DNA from: Gammaproteobacteria bacterium | GTDB lineage: Bacteria > Pseudomonadota > Gammaproteobacteria > VBWC01 | Assembly (NCBI GenBank): GCA_006218035.1 | Contig: VBWC01000004.1 | Coordinates: forward strand, 221,537-285,536 | Direction: 5' to 3' | Length of the DNA stretch: 64,000 bases | Shown here: one piece after another, positions 17,410-27,390 of the stretch | Layout of the letters: every line of letters begins with the position of its first letter | How positions within the stretch are numbered: the first letter of the stretch is position 1 | Position numbers and translations under genes: made by a program | Notes under the pieces: model-generated | What the model saw: only the letters and a program-made list of their open reading frames with translations | What the model was told of the DNA's origin: nothing | Database searches by the model: none

Positions 17410-18702
17410 ATGAAAAAATATTGGCTGTCCACCTGCCTGCTTTTGGCGACCTTGTCCGGCGACGCCACGTTCGCCGACACTGCAAAGACGACCGAACTCG
17501 ACCGGATTGTGGCCGTGGTCAACGACGACGTTATCACACGCACCGAGCTCGACAACGCGGTTGCCGTCATCAAACGACAACTGGCGCAAAGCAACACGCG
17601 GCTGCCGCCGCCTGACGTCCTCGACCGGCAGGTACTTGAGCGGCTGATCGGCATGCGCATGCAGTTGCAACTGGCGGAACGCACCGGCATCCGCGTCGAC
17701 GACGCAACGCTTAACCGGACGGTCGGCGTTATCGCGGAACAGAACAAGCTGTCGCTCGCCGCGTTCCGCGACGTGCTGGAGCAGGACGGCTTCAGCTTCG
17801 AGAAGTTTCGCGAGGACATGCGCAATGAAATCGCCGTCGGTCGCCTGAATCAGCGCCAGGTTGACAATCAGATAGTGGTTTCCGAGGGTGAGATCGAGCG
17901 CTTCCTCGAAACCCAGAAAACCCAGGGAAGAGCGACTGACGAGTACCATTTGGCGCACATTCTGGTGGCCGTTCCCGAAGCGGCGTCGCCGGAGAAAATC
18001 CAGGACGCGCGGCGGCGCATCGATGCCATCATGACCCAGCTGCGCGAGGGAGCGGATTTCGCTCAAACGGCCATGTCCCTGTCCGACAGTCCGCAGGCGC
18101 TGGAAGGGGGCGACCTCGGCTGGCGCAAGGCCGGGGAACTACCGACACTGTTCGCCAGTGTCGTACCACGCATGGCCCCCGGCAACATCAGTGAAGTCAT
18201 GCGCAGCCCGAGCGGCTTTCACATTATCAAGCTGCTTGATTATCGCGGTGCCGAGCGCGTTATCGTTACCCAAACGCATGCGCGCCATATGCTGCTCAAA
18301 ACCAACGAGCTCGTCACCGAGGCGGACGTCATCGCACGGCTCCGCGACCTGCGGGAGCAGGTGCTGGCGGGCGCCGACTTTGCCGATCTGGCGTCCCGGC
18401 ATTCGGCCGACACCGCGTCGGCGAAGAGGGGCGGCGATCTCGGCTGGCTGTCGCCGGGCGATACCGTGCCGCCGTTCGAGAAGGCAATGAATGCGCTCGA
18501 CCCCGGGACCATCAGCGAACCGGTGCAAAGCAATTTCGGCTGGCACATCATTCAGGCGCTGGAGCGGCGCGAGCATGACGACACCGAGGAATCCGAACGC
18601 AGTAAGGCGCGCGAATTCATCCGCAAACGCAAGATCGACGAGGAGACCCAGGCGTGGCTGCGACGCTTGCGCGACGAGACCTTTGTCGAATACCGGCTGT
18701 AG
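17410..18702 (+). CDS. surA: Periplasmic chaperone and peptidyl-prolyl isomerase SurA
   Basis: The start at 17410 (MKKYWLSTCLLLATLS) gives a signal peptide; an in-frame ATG seven codons earlier is less likely. The 430-residue protein has the SurA N-terminal domain (LDRIVAVVNDDVITRTELDN) and two parvulin domains at about 175-275 and 285-385. Each has its own GGDLGW block, and the second reads KRGGDLGWLSPGDTVPPFEK. SurA escorts unfolded outer-membrane proteins, LptD among them, to the BAM complex, which explains the pairing. It begins 25 bp after lptD. Confidence 0.95.
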   Translation: MKKYWLSTCLLLATLSGDATFADTAKTTELDRIVAVVNDDVITRTELDNAVAVIKRQLAQSNTRLPPPDVLDRQVLERLIGMRMQLQLAERTGIRVDDATLNRTVGVIAEQNKLSLAAFRDVLEQDGFSFEKFREDMRNEIAVGRLNQRQVDNQIVVSEGEIERFLETQKTQGRATDEYHLAHILVAVPEAASPEKIQDARRRIDAIMTQLREGADFAQTAMSLSDSPQALEGGDLGWRKAGELPTLFASVVPRMAPGNISEVMRSPSGFHIIKLLDYRGAERVIVTQTHARHMLLKTNELVTEADVIARLRDLREQVLAGADFADLASRHSADTASAKRGGDLGWLSPGDTVPPFEKAMNALDPGTISEPVQSNFGWHIIQALERREHDDTEESERSKAREFIRKRKIDEETQAWLRRLRDETFVEYRL

Positions 18703-18760
18703 ACCCGACCGATAAGCGCGGCGGCAATACCGCTGCCGCAATAGCCACGGACATAACAGG

Positions 18761-19774
18761 ATGATCACACACGCCGTGCCGCGTCTCGCGCTGACACCGG
18801 GCGAACCGGCCGGTATCGGCCCCGACCTCTGTGTCCTGCTGGCGCAACGCACACCAATGGCGGACATCGTCGCGATTGCCGACCCGGCCGTACTACGCTT
18901 CCGCGCCGCGCAACTGGGACTGCCGCTGGATATCATCGAGTATCGGGCCGCCGATGCGCGCTCGCCGGCAGTCGCCGGATCATTGAAAGTACTGTCGGTG
19001 CCACTCGCGAAACCGGTCGACTCCGGCCGCCTGGATCCGGCCAACGCCGGCTATGTCCTGGATACGCTGGCCACCGCCGCAACCGCTTGTCTGAACGGTG
19101 AATTCGATGCGCTGGTAACCGGCCCGGTACATAAGGGTGTCATCAATGACGCCGGGCATCCGTTCAGCGGTCATACCGAATTTCTCGCCGCACTCTGCGG
19201 CGCGGCGCAACCGGTCATGATGCTTGAAACCGACGGGCTGCGTGTGGCGCTGGTCACCACACATATGCGTCTGCGCGATGTCTGCGACGCGATCACCCAA
19301 CCACGACTCGAATCGGTGCTCACCGTACTGCACGACGACCTGAGGCAACGCTTCGGCATCAAGCATCCGCGGATACTGGTGTGCGGTCTCAATCCGCACG
19401 CCGGCGAGGACGGTCACCTCGGCGATGAGGAAATCACGGTGATCCGGCCGGTAATACAGCGACTGCGCGCGGCCGGCATGGAACTGACCGGCCCGTTACC
19501 CGCCGACACGCTGTTCACGTCGAAGTATCTGGCACAGTGCGATGCGGTACTGTCGATGTACCATGACCAGGGTCTGCCGGTCCTTAAACACATGGGATTC
19601 GGCAACGCGGTCAACATCACGCTGGGCCTGCCGTTCGTGCGCACATCGGTCGACCACGGTACCGCGCTGGAACTGGCCGGCACCGGGCGCGCCAGCGTCA
19701 GCAGCCTCGAGTACGCGGTCCGGTCCGCGATTCAGCTCAGCGGCACAAAGCCGCCTTCCTCCGCCCGCCGATGA
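18761..19774 (+). CDS. pdxA: 4-hydroxythreonine-4-phosphate dehydrogenase
   Basis: The protein is 337 residues. It acts in the DXP-dependent pyridoxal phosphate pathway, oxidising 4-phosphohydroxy-L-threonine with NAD. Recognisable segments are [12 protein letters not shown] at the N-terminus and the metal-binding histidines in [18 protein letters not shown] and [11 protein letters not shown]. The gene lies 58 bp after surA, and its stop codon overlaps the rsmA start (ATGA at 19771-19774), so pdxA and rsmA are translationally coupled. Confidence 0.95.
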   Translation: MITHAVPRLALTPGEPAGIGPDLCVLLAQRTPMADIVAIADPAVLRFRAAQLGLPLDIIEYRAADARSPAVAGSLKVLSVPLAKPVDSGRLDPANAGYVLDTLATAATACLNGEFDALVTGPVHKGVINDAGHPFSGHTEFLAALCGAAQPVMMLETDGLRVALVTTHMRLRDVCDAITQPRLESVLTVLHDDLRQRFGIKHPRILVCGLNPHAGEDGHLGDEEITVIRPVIQRLRAAGMELTGPLPADTLFTSKYLAQCDAVLSMYHDQGLPVLKHMGFGNAVNITLGLPFVRTSVDHGTALELAGTGRASVSSLEYAVRSAIQLSGTKPPSSARR

Positions 19775-20592
19775 CCCGCTTTGCGGACACCTTGCCACTG
19801 CGCAGGCCGTTGCCACGCAAACGCTTTGGCCAGCATTTCCTGCATGACCCCGCCATCATCGGCAGAATCGTCGCGACGTTCCACCCGCAGCCGGGTCAGC
19901 ACGTTGTCGAGATCGGGCCGGGCCGCGGTGCGCTGACGCTGCTCTTGTTGCAGGCGATCGGCAAACTTGACGCGGTGGAACTCGACCGCGATCTGATTCC
20001 GACGTTGCGCGAGACGTGCGCCAGCGCCGGGCAATTGACCGTGCATAGCGCCGACGCGCTGTCCTACGATTTCTGTCAACTGGCGCGCGGCGCCGGCAAG
20101 CTGCGCATCATCGGCAACCTGCCTTACAACATTTCAACGCCGCTGATCTTTCATTTACTCGACCAAAAGACCTGCATCAGCGACATGCACTTCATGTTGC
20201 AGAAGGAGGTCGTCGACCGGATGGCGGCGACGCCCGGCGGCGGTGATTACGGCCGGCTCAGCGTCATGGTGCAATACCACTGCGCCGTGACAAGACTGTT
20301 CGGAATCGGACCGGGCGCGTTCACCCCGCCGCCCCGCGTCGATTCGGCCATGGTACGCCTGACGCCTCATGACGCGCCGCCGGTTGCCGTCGCCGATCCG
20401 GCGCAGTTTGCGCGCGTCGTGGCGCAGTCCTTTTCGCAGCGGCGCAAAACACTGCGTAATTCCATCAGGACGCTGCTGACCGATGCGGAAATCACCGGCT
20501 GCGGCATTGATCCGCAGCGACGCGCGGAAACACTGTCGCTCGGTGAGTTCGCGGCGCTCGCCAATGCGGTATCGTCCAGGCCGAACGGTTAG
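19771..20592 (+). CDS. rsmA: 16S rRNA dimethyladenosine transferase RsmA (KsgA)
   Basis: This 273-residue SAM-dependent methyltransferase dimethylates the two adjacent adenines in helix 45 of 16S rRNA late in 30S assembly. Motifs seen: the family start [13 protein letters not shown], motif [13 protein letters not shown], the catalytic NLPYNIS and the C-terminal [10 protein letters not shown]. It ends the lptD-surA-pdxA-rsmA series. The E. coli version continues with apaG-apaH, which are absent. Its TAG overlaps the stop codon of the convergent plsC gene inside a small hairpin. Confidence 0.96.
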   Translation: MTRFADTLPLRRPLPRKRFGQHFLHDPAIIGRIVATFHPQPGQHVVEIGPGRGALTLLLLQAIGKLDAVELDRDLIPTLRETCASAGQLTVHSADALSYDFCQLARGAGKLRIIGNLPYNISTPLIFHLLDQKTCISDMHFMLQKEVVDRMAATPGGGDYGRLSVMVQYHCAVTRLFGIGPGAFTPPPRVDSAMVRLTPHDAPPVAVADPAQFARVVAQSFSQRRKTLRNSIRTLLTDAEITGCGIDPQRRAETLSLGEFAALANAVSSRPNG

Positions 20593-20599
20593 GGTTCGG
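20581..20599. terminator. Hairpin holding the convergent stop codons of rsmA and plsC
   Basis: CCGAAC at 20581-20586 pairs with GTTCGG at 20594-20599. The 7-base loop contains both stop codons (TAG 20590-20592 on plus, TAA over 20589-20591 on minus). There is no clear T run on either side, so it is at best a weak bidirectional terminator or a block to read-through. Confidence 0.4.
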
Positions 20600-21383
20600 T
20601 CGGCGCTGACACTGCATTGCCGGACAGCGTCGTAATCCGCTGCATCGTGGTCTCGATCCAGTCTTCGGCCAGCTTGTTGATCTGCTCGGCGGCGAGTCCG
20701 TCGGGATCGATAGTCGGGCCAATGACCAGCCGGATGGTGCCGGGGTGCTTGATAAAGCCGCGACGCGGCCAGTATTCGCCGGCGTTGTGAGCGACCGGCA
20801 CGATCAGATGGCCGGTCTTTTCAGCGAGCAGCGCGCCGCCGATGCCATACCGGCGTCGCGCGCCGGGCGCGACCCGCGTCCCTTCCGGAAACACCACCAC
20901 CCAGCGGCCATTCTGCAAGCGCCTGGCGCCCTGCTCGAGCAACTGCATCACGGCCTTGCGTCCCGCCTTGCGATCGATCGCAATCGGTTCAAGCATTGCC
21001 AGACCCCAGCCGAAAAACGGCATCCACAATAATTCGCGCTTCAGTATCCAGACCTGCGGCGGAAAGATTTTCTGCAGCGCGAATGTCTCCCAGGTCGACT
21101 GGTGCTTGCAGAAAATAATGGCGGACCGTGCCGGGATGTTTTCAGCGCCCTCGACCTCAAAGCGCAGGCGGCAGAGCTTCGCCAGCATGTAGAGATTGAA
21201 TATCGTCCAGCGACTGATAAACCAGTAACGCTGGTGAAATGGCCACGGAAAGGTGAGCACGGCGAGCGGTGCGAAAATCACCGTCGACACGGTCATGACG
21301 ACCATGAACAGCATCGATCGCACCGACAACGACGCGATGCCGGGTGGACGGGACGACGGATTAGTGGAGTCGGGCACGGCCAC
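20589..21383 (-). CDS. plsC: 1-acyl-sn-glycerol-3-phosphate acyltransferase (PlsC family)
   Basis: The 264-residue protein has an N-terminal membrane segment (about residues 24-50), the acyltransferase block CKHQSTWE and FPEGTRVAPGARRRYGIGGA. It transfers an acyl chain to the sn-2 position of lysophosphatidate in phospholipid synthesis at the inner membrane. The catalytic HX4D motif appears as HQSTWE (His, then Glu), a known variant in part of the family. The start is a GTG at 21383; an internal ATG near residue 24 is possible. It lies 19 bp downstream of gmhB on the same strand, the gmhB-plsC pair common in gammaproteobacteria. Confidence 0.88.
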   Translation of the reverse strand: MAVPDSTNPSSRPPGIASLSVRSMLFMVVMTVSTVIFAPLAVLTFPWPFHQRYWFISRWTIFNLYMLAKLCRLRFEVEGAENIPARSAIIFCKHQSTWETFALQKIFPPQVWILKRELLWMPFFGWGLAMLEPIAIDRKAGRKAVMQLLEQGARRLQNGRWVVVFPEGTRVAPGARRRYGIGGALLAEKTGHLIVPVAHNAGEYWPRRGFIKHPGTIRLVIGPTIDPDGLAAEQINKLAEDWIETTMQRITTLSGNAVSAPTEP

Positions 21384-21402
21384 AGCGGAGTACGTTGATC
21401 AT

Positions 21403-21951
21403 TCAGCCGGCCGCATCGGCGGCAAGCAATGCGTCCGCCACCGCGGCAAGATCGTCAAATACCGCCACACCGTCGAGGCCGGTCGCCGCCGCCAGCGCGC
21501 GGCTGCCCTTGCCGGTACGAACCAGCATCGGGCGGGCGCCAATCGCCTGCGCGGCCTGGATATCGCGCAGCGCATCGCCCACGGCCGGCACATCCTGCAG
21601 ATCCACGTACAACCGGCTCGCGATATCGTGGAACAACCCCGGTTTGGGCTTGCGGCACTCGCAATGATCGTCCGGCGCGTGCGGACAGAAAAAGATCGCT
21701 TCTATCCGGCCACCCGCCTCGGCCACCTTGCGGTGCATCTTCTCATGGATGCGCGACAACATGCTGGCGTCGAACATCCCCCTGCCAAGGCCCGATTGGT
21801 TGGTCGCGACGACGACGCGATATTTCGCGCGTGTCAGCCGTGCGATCGCCTCAAGACTGCCTGGGATCGGCAGCCACTCCTCGGGCGTCTTGATATAGTC
21901 ATCCGAATCCTGGTTGATCACGCCGTCGCGGTCGAGAATGATCAGTCGCAT
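21403..21951 (-). CDS. gmhB: D-glycero-beta-D-manno-heptose-1,7-bisphosphate 7-phosphatase
   Basis: The ATG at 21951, preceded by AGGCGG, gives a 182-residue protein starting MRLIILDRDGVINQ, the HAD nucleophile motif. Upstream in-frame codons have no such support. The HAD signature ATNQSGLGRG follows, then the zinc-binding FFCPHAPDDHCECRKPKPG and GDALRDIQAAQ. GmhB makes heptose-1-phosphate for the ADP-heptose used in the LPS inner core. It begins 16 bp beyond the MazG-like gene and is followed by plsC. Confidence 0.93.
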   Translation of the reverse strand: MRLIILDRDGVINQDSDDYIKTPEEWLPIPGSLEAIARLTRAKYRVVVATNQSGLGRGMFDASMLSRIHEKMHRKVAEAGGRIEAIFFCPHAPDDHCECRKPKPGLFHDIASRLYVDLQDVPAVGDALRDIQAAQAIGARPMLVRTGKGSRALAAATGLDGVAVFDDLAAVADALLAADAAG

Positions 21952-21967
21952 AGCCGCCTGTCGCCCG

Positions 21968-22303
21968 TCAGTTATCGCGAAACTCGGACACGCGGACATG
22001 CCCGTCGATCATGCGTGCCTCGCGTGTGGAGAGCTTGCCGATCTTTTCCCAGAATGCGTCGCGCAGATCGAAATCCGCCGCCAGCGCCGTCCCGAGCAGC
22101 AGAATGAACAGATCGGCACATTCCTCGGCCAGCATGTCGCCCGGCCGGCCTTTGGTGATACACGCCGAAATCTCGCCGAGCTCCTCGGCCATTAACGCTA
22201 CGCGATACGCGAGATCTTCGCCGCCGGTGCCGGAAAAGTCGTGCTTGACGTGAAAGGCCCGCACCGCCACCAGCATGTCGTTATAAGAATCGGCATTCAT
22301 CAT
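21968..22303 (-). CDS. MazG-like nucleotide pyrophosphohydrolase domain protein
   Basis: This 111-residue, all-helical small protein carries the metal-binding pattern of the MazG/dUTPase superfamily: MAEELGEISAC followed by LAEECADLFILLLG (EExxE and ExxD). Such proteins hydrolyse NTPs to NMP and pyrophosphate, often as house-cleaning enzymes. Two adjacent ATGs (22303 and 22300) start it just 3 bp after the glyS stop, with GGGGTG serving as ribosome binding site inside the end of glyS. The substrate is unknown. Confidence 0.75.
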   Translation of the reverse strand: MMNADSYNDMLVAVRAFHVKHDFSGTGGEDLAYRVALMAEELGEISACITKGRPGDMLAEECADLFILLLGTALAADFDLRDAFWEKIGKLSTREARMIDGHVRVSEFRDN

Positions 22304-22306
22304 CGA

Positions 22307-24430
22307 TCACCCCTGCAAACACGACAGGTCGGCAATACGCAGAAACAGCGCGCGCGTCTGCGCCAGCAGCGCCAGCCGGTTGTTGCGCAATTTTTCATTG
22401 TCGACCATCACCAGCACGCTATCGAAGAACGTATCGACGGCGTCGCGTATCCGCGCAAGCCGCACCAGGTAGGTCTGGTAATCGCCCCTTTCCAGCAACG
22501 GCGCCAGTTCGCCGGCGAGCGCCACCATGCGGGTCACCAGTTCCCGCTCGGCAATATCCTGCAGCAGTTCCGGCGATAACGCGCCGGGTACCGCACCGTT
22601 GGCCTGGCGCAATATATTGGCGATCCGTTTGTTCGCCGCCGTCAGGCTGGCCGCTTCCGGCAGTCCGCGGAACACCTCGACGGCGCGCACACGCCGATCG
22701 AAATCCCTCGGTCGCGTCGGCCTGCAGGTCAGCACCGCCTCGAATACGTCGGCACCGATGCCGGCATCGTGATAGTACGCGCGCAAGCGCTCCATCATGA
22801 ACGAGAACACTGCATCAGCGACCCCGCCCGGCTCGAATTTCAGATCGTAAATACTGACCGCATAGTCGAGCAGTTCAGCGAGGTCCAGGTCGAGACGTTG
22901 TTCGATGATGGTACGCAGTACACCCAGCGCCGCGCGACGCAGCGCGAAGGGATCCTTGTCGCCGGTCGGCAGCTCACCGATACCAAAGATGCCCACCAGC
23001 GTATCGAGCCGTTCGGCGATCGCGAGCGCCTGGCCGGCAGCAGTGGTCGGCAATACGTCACCGGCAAAACGCGGCAGATACTGCTCTTCCATCGCGACAG
23101 CAACCTCAGCCGCCTCACCGTCATGCGCGGCGTAATACCGGCCCATCGTACCTTGCAGCGTCGGGAACTCGCCGACCATCGCGGTCATCAAATCGGTCTT
23201 GGCGAGCAACGCGGCACGCTGCACCACTGGCCGGTTGGCACCGAGCATTTCGGCGATACGCACGGCCAGCCGCTGCACCCGCCCGGTCTTGTCGAACAGC
23301 GTGCCCAGTTTGACGTGAAAAACGACCGAGCGTAATGCATCGACGCGTTGTTCAAGGCGCACCTTGCGGTCGGTATCCCAGAAAAAACGTGCGTCCGAAA
23401 AGCGGGCGCGCAGCACGCGCTCGTTACCGGCACGCACCTGCGCCGGACTTTTGCTCTTGATGTTACTGATGGTGATGAAGTGCGGCAACAGGCCGCCTTT
23501 CCTGTTCACAACCGGAAAATACTTCTGGTTGTTGCGCATCGTGGTCACCAGCGCTTCCTTGGGCACCTCGAGAAACCGCTTGTCGAAACCGCCCAGGATC
23601 GCGTGCGGCGACTCGACAAGACCGGTGACCTCGTCCAGCAACTCGTCATCCGCCGGCGTACTGCCGCCGATTTCCGCGGCGAGGCGCGTCACCGCTGCCG
23701 CGATGCGTGCACGACGTTCAACAAATGACGCAATCACACCGCCCTTTTTTTCCAGCTGCGCGGCATAGCTCGCCGCGGAATCGAGCGCGATCGTCCCGGG
23801 ATGGTGGAAGCGGTGACCCCGGGTCTTGCGATCCGACGTGACGGACAGCAGGTCCATTTTGATAAGCTGCTTGCCGTGCAGAACTACCAGCCAATGCACC
23901 GGCCTGACGAATTCGACGCTTAGATCACCCCAGCGCATGCGCTTCGCCACCGGCAGCTCCTTGATGGCGCGCTCCAGTACCAACGGGATCACCTTGTCCG
24001 CCGCCTGACCTTTAACCTGCTGGATATACACCAGCCGCGGACCCTTGTCAGTCTCCTCGCGCGCCAGCGCGTCCAGCGCCACCCCGCAGGATTTTGCGAA
24101 GCCGATGGCCGCGCCGGTCGGCTTGCCGGTCGCGTCGAACGCCGCCTGCACCGATGGACCCAGACGCTTCGATTGCTGATCCTGCTGGCGCGAGCGCACG
24201 TCCGGGATCAGCACTGCCAGTCGCCGCGGCGTCGCAAACGTCTCCACAGTTGTCACAGCCGGGTCGAGCAGATGCTCATTAATCAGATGGTGGCGCAGGC
24301 GCTCGCCGAATGCCTCACTGAGACGCTTGAGCGATTTCGGCGGCAGTTCCTCGGTGCCGATCTCGATCAGCAGCGGCTGCCGGCGGCCGCGGGAACCGGA
24401 TGGGTTTGCCTGCTTCTTCGCTCGCGCCAT
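22307..24430 (-). CDS. glyS: Glycyl-tRNA synthetase beta subunit
   Basis: This 707-residue subunit of the bacterial alpha2beta2 glycyl-tRNA synthetase binds tRNA. The N-terminal family block LLIEIGTEELPPKSLKRLSE is followed by MRWGDLSVEFVRPVHWLVVL, and the C-terminal part contains the anticodon-binding DALR-like region (VMVDNEKLRNNRLALLAQ). The ATG at 24430 lies 2 bp after the glyQ stop; a GTG two codons upstream overlaps that stop. The arrangement glyQ-glyS is standard. Confidence 0.96.
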   Translation of the reverse strand: MARAKKQANPSGSRGRRQPLLIEIGTEELPPKSLKRLSEAFGERLRHHLINEHLLDPAVTTVETFATPRRLAVLIPDVRSRQQDQQSKRLGPSVQAAFDATGKPTGAAIGFAKSCGVALDALAREETDKGPRLVYIQQVKGQAADKVIPLVLERAIKELPVAKRMRWGDLSVEFVRPVHWLVVLHGKQLIKMDLLSVTSDRKTRGHRFHHPGTIALDSAASYAAQLEKKGGVIASFVERRARIAAAVTRLAAEIGGSTPADDELLDEVTGLVESPHAILGGFDKRFLEVPKEALVTTMRNNQKYFPVVNRKGGLLPHFITISNIKSKSPAQVRAGNERVLRARFSDARFFWDTDRKVRLEQRVDALRSVVFHVKLGTLFDKTGRVQRLAVRIAEMLGANRPVVQRAALLAKTDLMTAMVGEFPTLQGTMGRYYAAHDGEAAEVAVAMEEQYLPRFAGDVLPTTAAGQALAIAERLDTLVGIFGIGELPTGDKDPFALRRAALGVLRTIIEQRLDLDLAELLDYAVSIYDLKFEPGGVADAVFSFMMERLRAYYHDAGIGADVFEAVLTCRPTRPRDFDRRVRAVEVFRGLPEAASLTAANKRIANILRQANGAVPGALSPELLQDIAERELVTRMVALAGELAPLLERGDYQTYLVRLARIRDAVDTFFDSVLVMVDNEKLRNNRLALLAQTRALFLRIADLSCLQG

Positions 24431-24432
24431 GA

Positions 24433-25398
24433 TCACGTCCGCCGCGCGTTGCCGGCAGCCGCCTGCGGTGACGTCTTGTCATCCGTTTGAACCGGCACCC
24501 GGCTGTCGTAATACGTCTGCGCGACACCACGCGCCATCGCACGTACGCGTCCGATATACCGCGCCCGCTCGGTCACGCTGATGGCATGCCGCGCATCCAG
24601 CAGGTTGAACGCATGCGACGCCTTCAACACCTGGTCGTAGGCCGGCAGCGGCAGTTTCTTCGCGATCAAACGCTTGCCTTCCTGCTCGCAGGCATCGAAC
24701 CGGGCGAACAACCCGTCGACGTCGGCGTGCTCGAAGTTATACGCCGACATCTCCACTTCGTTCTGGTAGTAGACGTCACGATAGCGCACGGGCCCGGCCG
24801 GACCGGTCGCCCAGACCAGATCGAACACGCTGTCGACACCCTGCAGATACATCGCGATGCGTTCCAGTCCATAGGTGATTTCGCCGGTCACCGGCCGGCA
24901 ATCGAGGCCGCCGACCTGCTGAAAATAGGTGAACTGCGTAACCTCCATGCCGTTCAACCAGACTTCCCAGCCCAGCCCCCACGCCCCCAGCGTCGGCGAT
25001 TCCCAGTCGTCCTCGACGAAACGGACATCCTGCGTCAGCACATCGATGCCCAGCTCGCGTAACGAATCGAGATACAGGTCCTGGATATCCAGCGGCGACG
25101 GTTTCAGCACGACCTGAAACTGGTAATAGTGCTGCAATCGGTTCGGGTTTTCGCCGTAACGCCCGTCGGTTGGGCGCCGTGACGGCTGCACATACGCCGC
25201 GCGCCACGGCTCCGGCCCGATGGCACGCAAAAATGTTGCGGGATGAAATGTGCCGGCGCCGACCTCGTTGTCATACGGCTGCATCAGGACGCAGCCTTGT
25301 GCGCCCCAGTACTGCTGCAATCGCAGGATGAGCTCCTGAAAAGAGAGCACCTTGCGCGCCTTCGGCCGTGCGGTGACACGCTTTTTTGCCTGACTCAA
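24433..25398 (-). CDS. glyQ: Glycyl-tRNA synthetase alpha subunit
   Basis: The catalytic subunit of heterotetrameric GlyRS forms glycyl-adenylate. The start is placed at a TTG at 25398 because AAGGA lies 6 bp before it. This gives 321 residues beginning [17 protein letters not shown]. The much longer open frame upstream has no homology-like content. Class II features are clear: [40 protein letters not shown] and [16 protein letters not shown]. The basic N-terminal extension of about 20 residues before [10 protein letters not shown] is slightly longer than in E. coli. Confidence 0.93.
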   Translation of the reverse strand: MSQAKKRVTARPKARKVLSFQELILRLQQYWGAQGCVLMQPYDNEVGAGTFHPATFLRAIGPEPWRAAYVQPSRRPTDGRYGENPNRLQHYYQFQVVLKPSPLDIQDLYLDSLRELGIDVLTQDVRFVEDDWESPTLGAWGLGWEVWLNGMEVTQFTYFQQVGGLDCRPVTGEITYGLERIAMYLQGVDSVFDLVWATGPAGPVRYRDVYYQNEVEMSAYNFEHADVDGLFARFDACEQEGKRLIAKKLPLPAYDQVLKASHAFNLLDARHAISVTERARYIGRVRAMARGVAQTYYDSRVPVQTDDKTSPQAAAGNARRT

Positions 25399-25620
25399 GC
25401 TGATTCCTTCACACGCGAAAAATGTCGCGGCAAGTATAGCCCGCGCCCGGTGGCGAATACAGCGTGGTCGGCACTCTGTCAGCGGGAAATGCCCCGACGC
25501 AGGGTCTGCGCCAATCGTTCGTAGCTCCGGTGGCCCCGCCTGAATAATGGTGCGCCGGCAGCACACTTAAAGTCGCTTTCCTGCGGGTCGATATTTTGTA
25601 TATAGTGCCTGGAGCAGGTT

Positions 25621-26220
25621 ATGACGACACTGATGCTGCATTCGAATCCTACCGCACAGTGGCACGCGCTGGTCAACGAGGCGCAGGTCGCTGCCGATTG
25701 CCAGCTGAACAAGGAACTGGAAAGCTATCTCGTTTTTGTCCTGATGCGGTTCGTCGACCGGCCGGAACTCGCCGGTCGGGTCTTCGCACTGGATTTTCTG
25801 CAGGGTACTTTGGCGACCGGCCGCATCCGCCAGACCCGGCTGCGCGATGTCGGCGACCAGTGTCTGCTATATTCCGGCCTGTTTCCGGAACAGGCGGAAC
25901 ATCGCCATGTCAGCGTCCACTATTTCGTTGACCTGGGCAGAACTGCCTATCAGGAACTGGCCGCCCGGCTGGAGCATGATAATGCCGAGATATTCGCCCA
26001 GCTGGCGAAGGGCTTCGTCACCTTGATGGATGTGCTGCTCGCCATGCGTACTCTGGGCGAGAAAACCCGGCGCCTCGCGCCGCTTAGTATGCTCGAGCTC
26101 GCCGCAAGTACCGGCAGCCGCTATGCCTATAAGCTACTGCGTCCTGGCGTGGCTGACGGACAGACCGATTCAAACCTCTTTGTTGATTCCCCGAATTCCT
26201 CTAGAATCAAGCCTCACTAG
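25621..26220 (+). CDS. Conserved-looking protein of unknown function (199 residues)
   Basis: It is a soluble, mostly helical protein with no signal peptide. The start is supported by GGAGCAGG upstream, and a TATATAGT-like -10 element lies about 20 bp before that. Features are LNKELESYLVFVLMRFVDRP near the N-terminus and VHYFVDLGRTAYQELAARL in the middle. It stands between divergent glyQ and the PP-loop gene. No family is recognised; codon use and GC are like its neighbours, so it is likely a resident gene. Confidence 0.75.
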   Translation: MTTLMLHSNPTAQWHALVNEAQVAADCQLNKELESYLVFVLMRFVDRPELAGRVFALDFLQGTLATGRIRQTRLRDVGDQCLLYSGLFPEQAEHRHVSVHYFVDLGRTAYQELAARLEHDNAEIFAQLAKGFVTLMDVLLAMRTLGEKTRRLAPLSMLELAASTGSRYAYKLLRPGVADGQTDSNLFVDSPNSSRIKPH

Positions 26221-26349
26221 ACAAGCGAATTCCTCCCGGCGGCATTGCTGCTCCGCATGACACTATTGCACCAAGTACTTTCTGTCATCTGCGGCTCGGC
26301 GGGTTTCGCGCGCGACACAAGCAATATCCCGGAGCACTGGCAACCACAC

Positions 26350-27390
26350 ATGGCAACCCCCCGCAAAGCAGTCGCACTCATTTCCGGCGGACTCGATTCG
26401 ATGCTCGCCGCCAGAACCATGCTCGAGCAGGGCATTCACGTCGAGGGCATCAACTTCTTCACCGGCTTCTGCGTCGAGGGCCATACGCACGCGATACGCG
26501 CGAAAGACCGTGCCCGGCCCAAGCGTAACAACGCGCTGTGGGCGGCGGAACAATTGGGCATCCGGCTACATATCATTGACGTCATCGACGAATACAAGGA
26601 TGTCCTGACCAAACCAAAACACGGCTACGGCGCCAACCTGAACCCGTGTCTCGACTGCAAGGGTTTCATGGTCGGCAAGGCCTACCAGTGGATGACGGAA
26701 AACGGTTTCGATTTTGTAGTGACCGGCGAAGTGATCGGCCAACGGCCGATGTCGCAGCGCAAGGACACCATGCCGGTAATCGCCCGGGAATCCGGCGCCG
26801 GGGATCTGTTACTGCGTCCGCTCAGCGCAAAACTACTGCCGCCGACCCGGCCCGAGCGCGAGGGCTGGGTCGACCGGGACAAACTGTTTGATTTCAACGG
26901 ACGCAACCGCAAACCGCAGATGGCGCTCGCTGCCGCACACGGCATCACCGAATACGCCCAGCCGGCCGGCGGCTGCTGCTTTCTGACCGACGCCACTTAC
27001 GCGCGCAAACTGACCGACCTGTGGCAGGTACGCGGCAGCAAGGAATACGAACTGGACGACATCATGCTGTTGAAGGTCGGTCGTCACCTGCGGCCGCGCC
27101 CGCATTTCAAACTGATCATCGGGCGCGAAGAAGGCGAGAACAACTTTCTCGAAGGATACCGTCGTCAGTTCACCTGTCTGCGGCCAATCAGCCACCACGG
27201 CCCGCTCGCCTTGCTGGACGGCACGGCCGATGAGAGTGATCTGCAACTCGCGGCGCGCGTCACCGCGCGCTTCAGCCAGGGCCGTAACGCCCCTCTGGTA
27301 CAGGTCGAAGTCACCCGCCAGAGCGTCACAACGCGGCTCGATGTTCAGCCGCTGGCCGAGGACGAAATACCCCACGCGTGGTACATATGA
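26350..27390 (+). CDS. PP-loop thiouridylase-like protein with NFACT-R-like C-terminal domain
   Basis: From the ATG at 26350 the protein is 346 residues; the open frame extends 35 codons upstream, but that part looks non-coding. The adenylating PP-loop SGGLDS lies at 12-17. Cysteine motifs are NPCLDCKG (Cys100, Cys103) and GGCC (209-210). The C-terminal part, GRHLRPRPHFKLIIGREEGE, resembles the RNA-binding-associated NFACT-R/DUF814 module. Databases often label relatives tRNA (5-methylaminomethyl-2-thiouridylate) methyltransferase, but a sulfur-inserting tRNA thiolase is the better reading of the motifs. Its stop overlaps the TusA-like gene, the likely sulfur donor. Confidence 0.8.
   Translation: MATPRKAVALISGGLDSMLAARTMLEQGIHVEGINFFTGFCVEGHTHAIRAKDRARPKRNNALWAAEQLGIRLHIIDVIDEYKDVLTKPKHGYGANLNPCLDCKGFMVGKAYQWMTENGFDFVVTGEVIGQRPMSQRKDTMPVIARESGAGDLLLRPLSAKLLPPTRPEREGWVDRDKLFDFNGRNRKPQMALAAAHGITEYAQPAGGCCFLTDATYARKLTDLWQVRGSKEYELDDIMLLKVGRHLRPRPHFKLIIGREEGENNFLEGYRRQFTCLRPISHHGPLALLDGTADESDLQLAARVTARFSQGRNAPLVQVEVTRQSVTTRLDVQPLAEDEIPHAWYI

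Noticed and set aside
25399-25566. Longer N-terminus for GlyQ
   Set aside because: The upstream codons have no family similarity, and the TTG at 25398 has a well-placed AAGGA.
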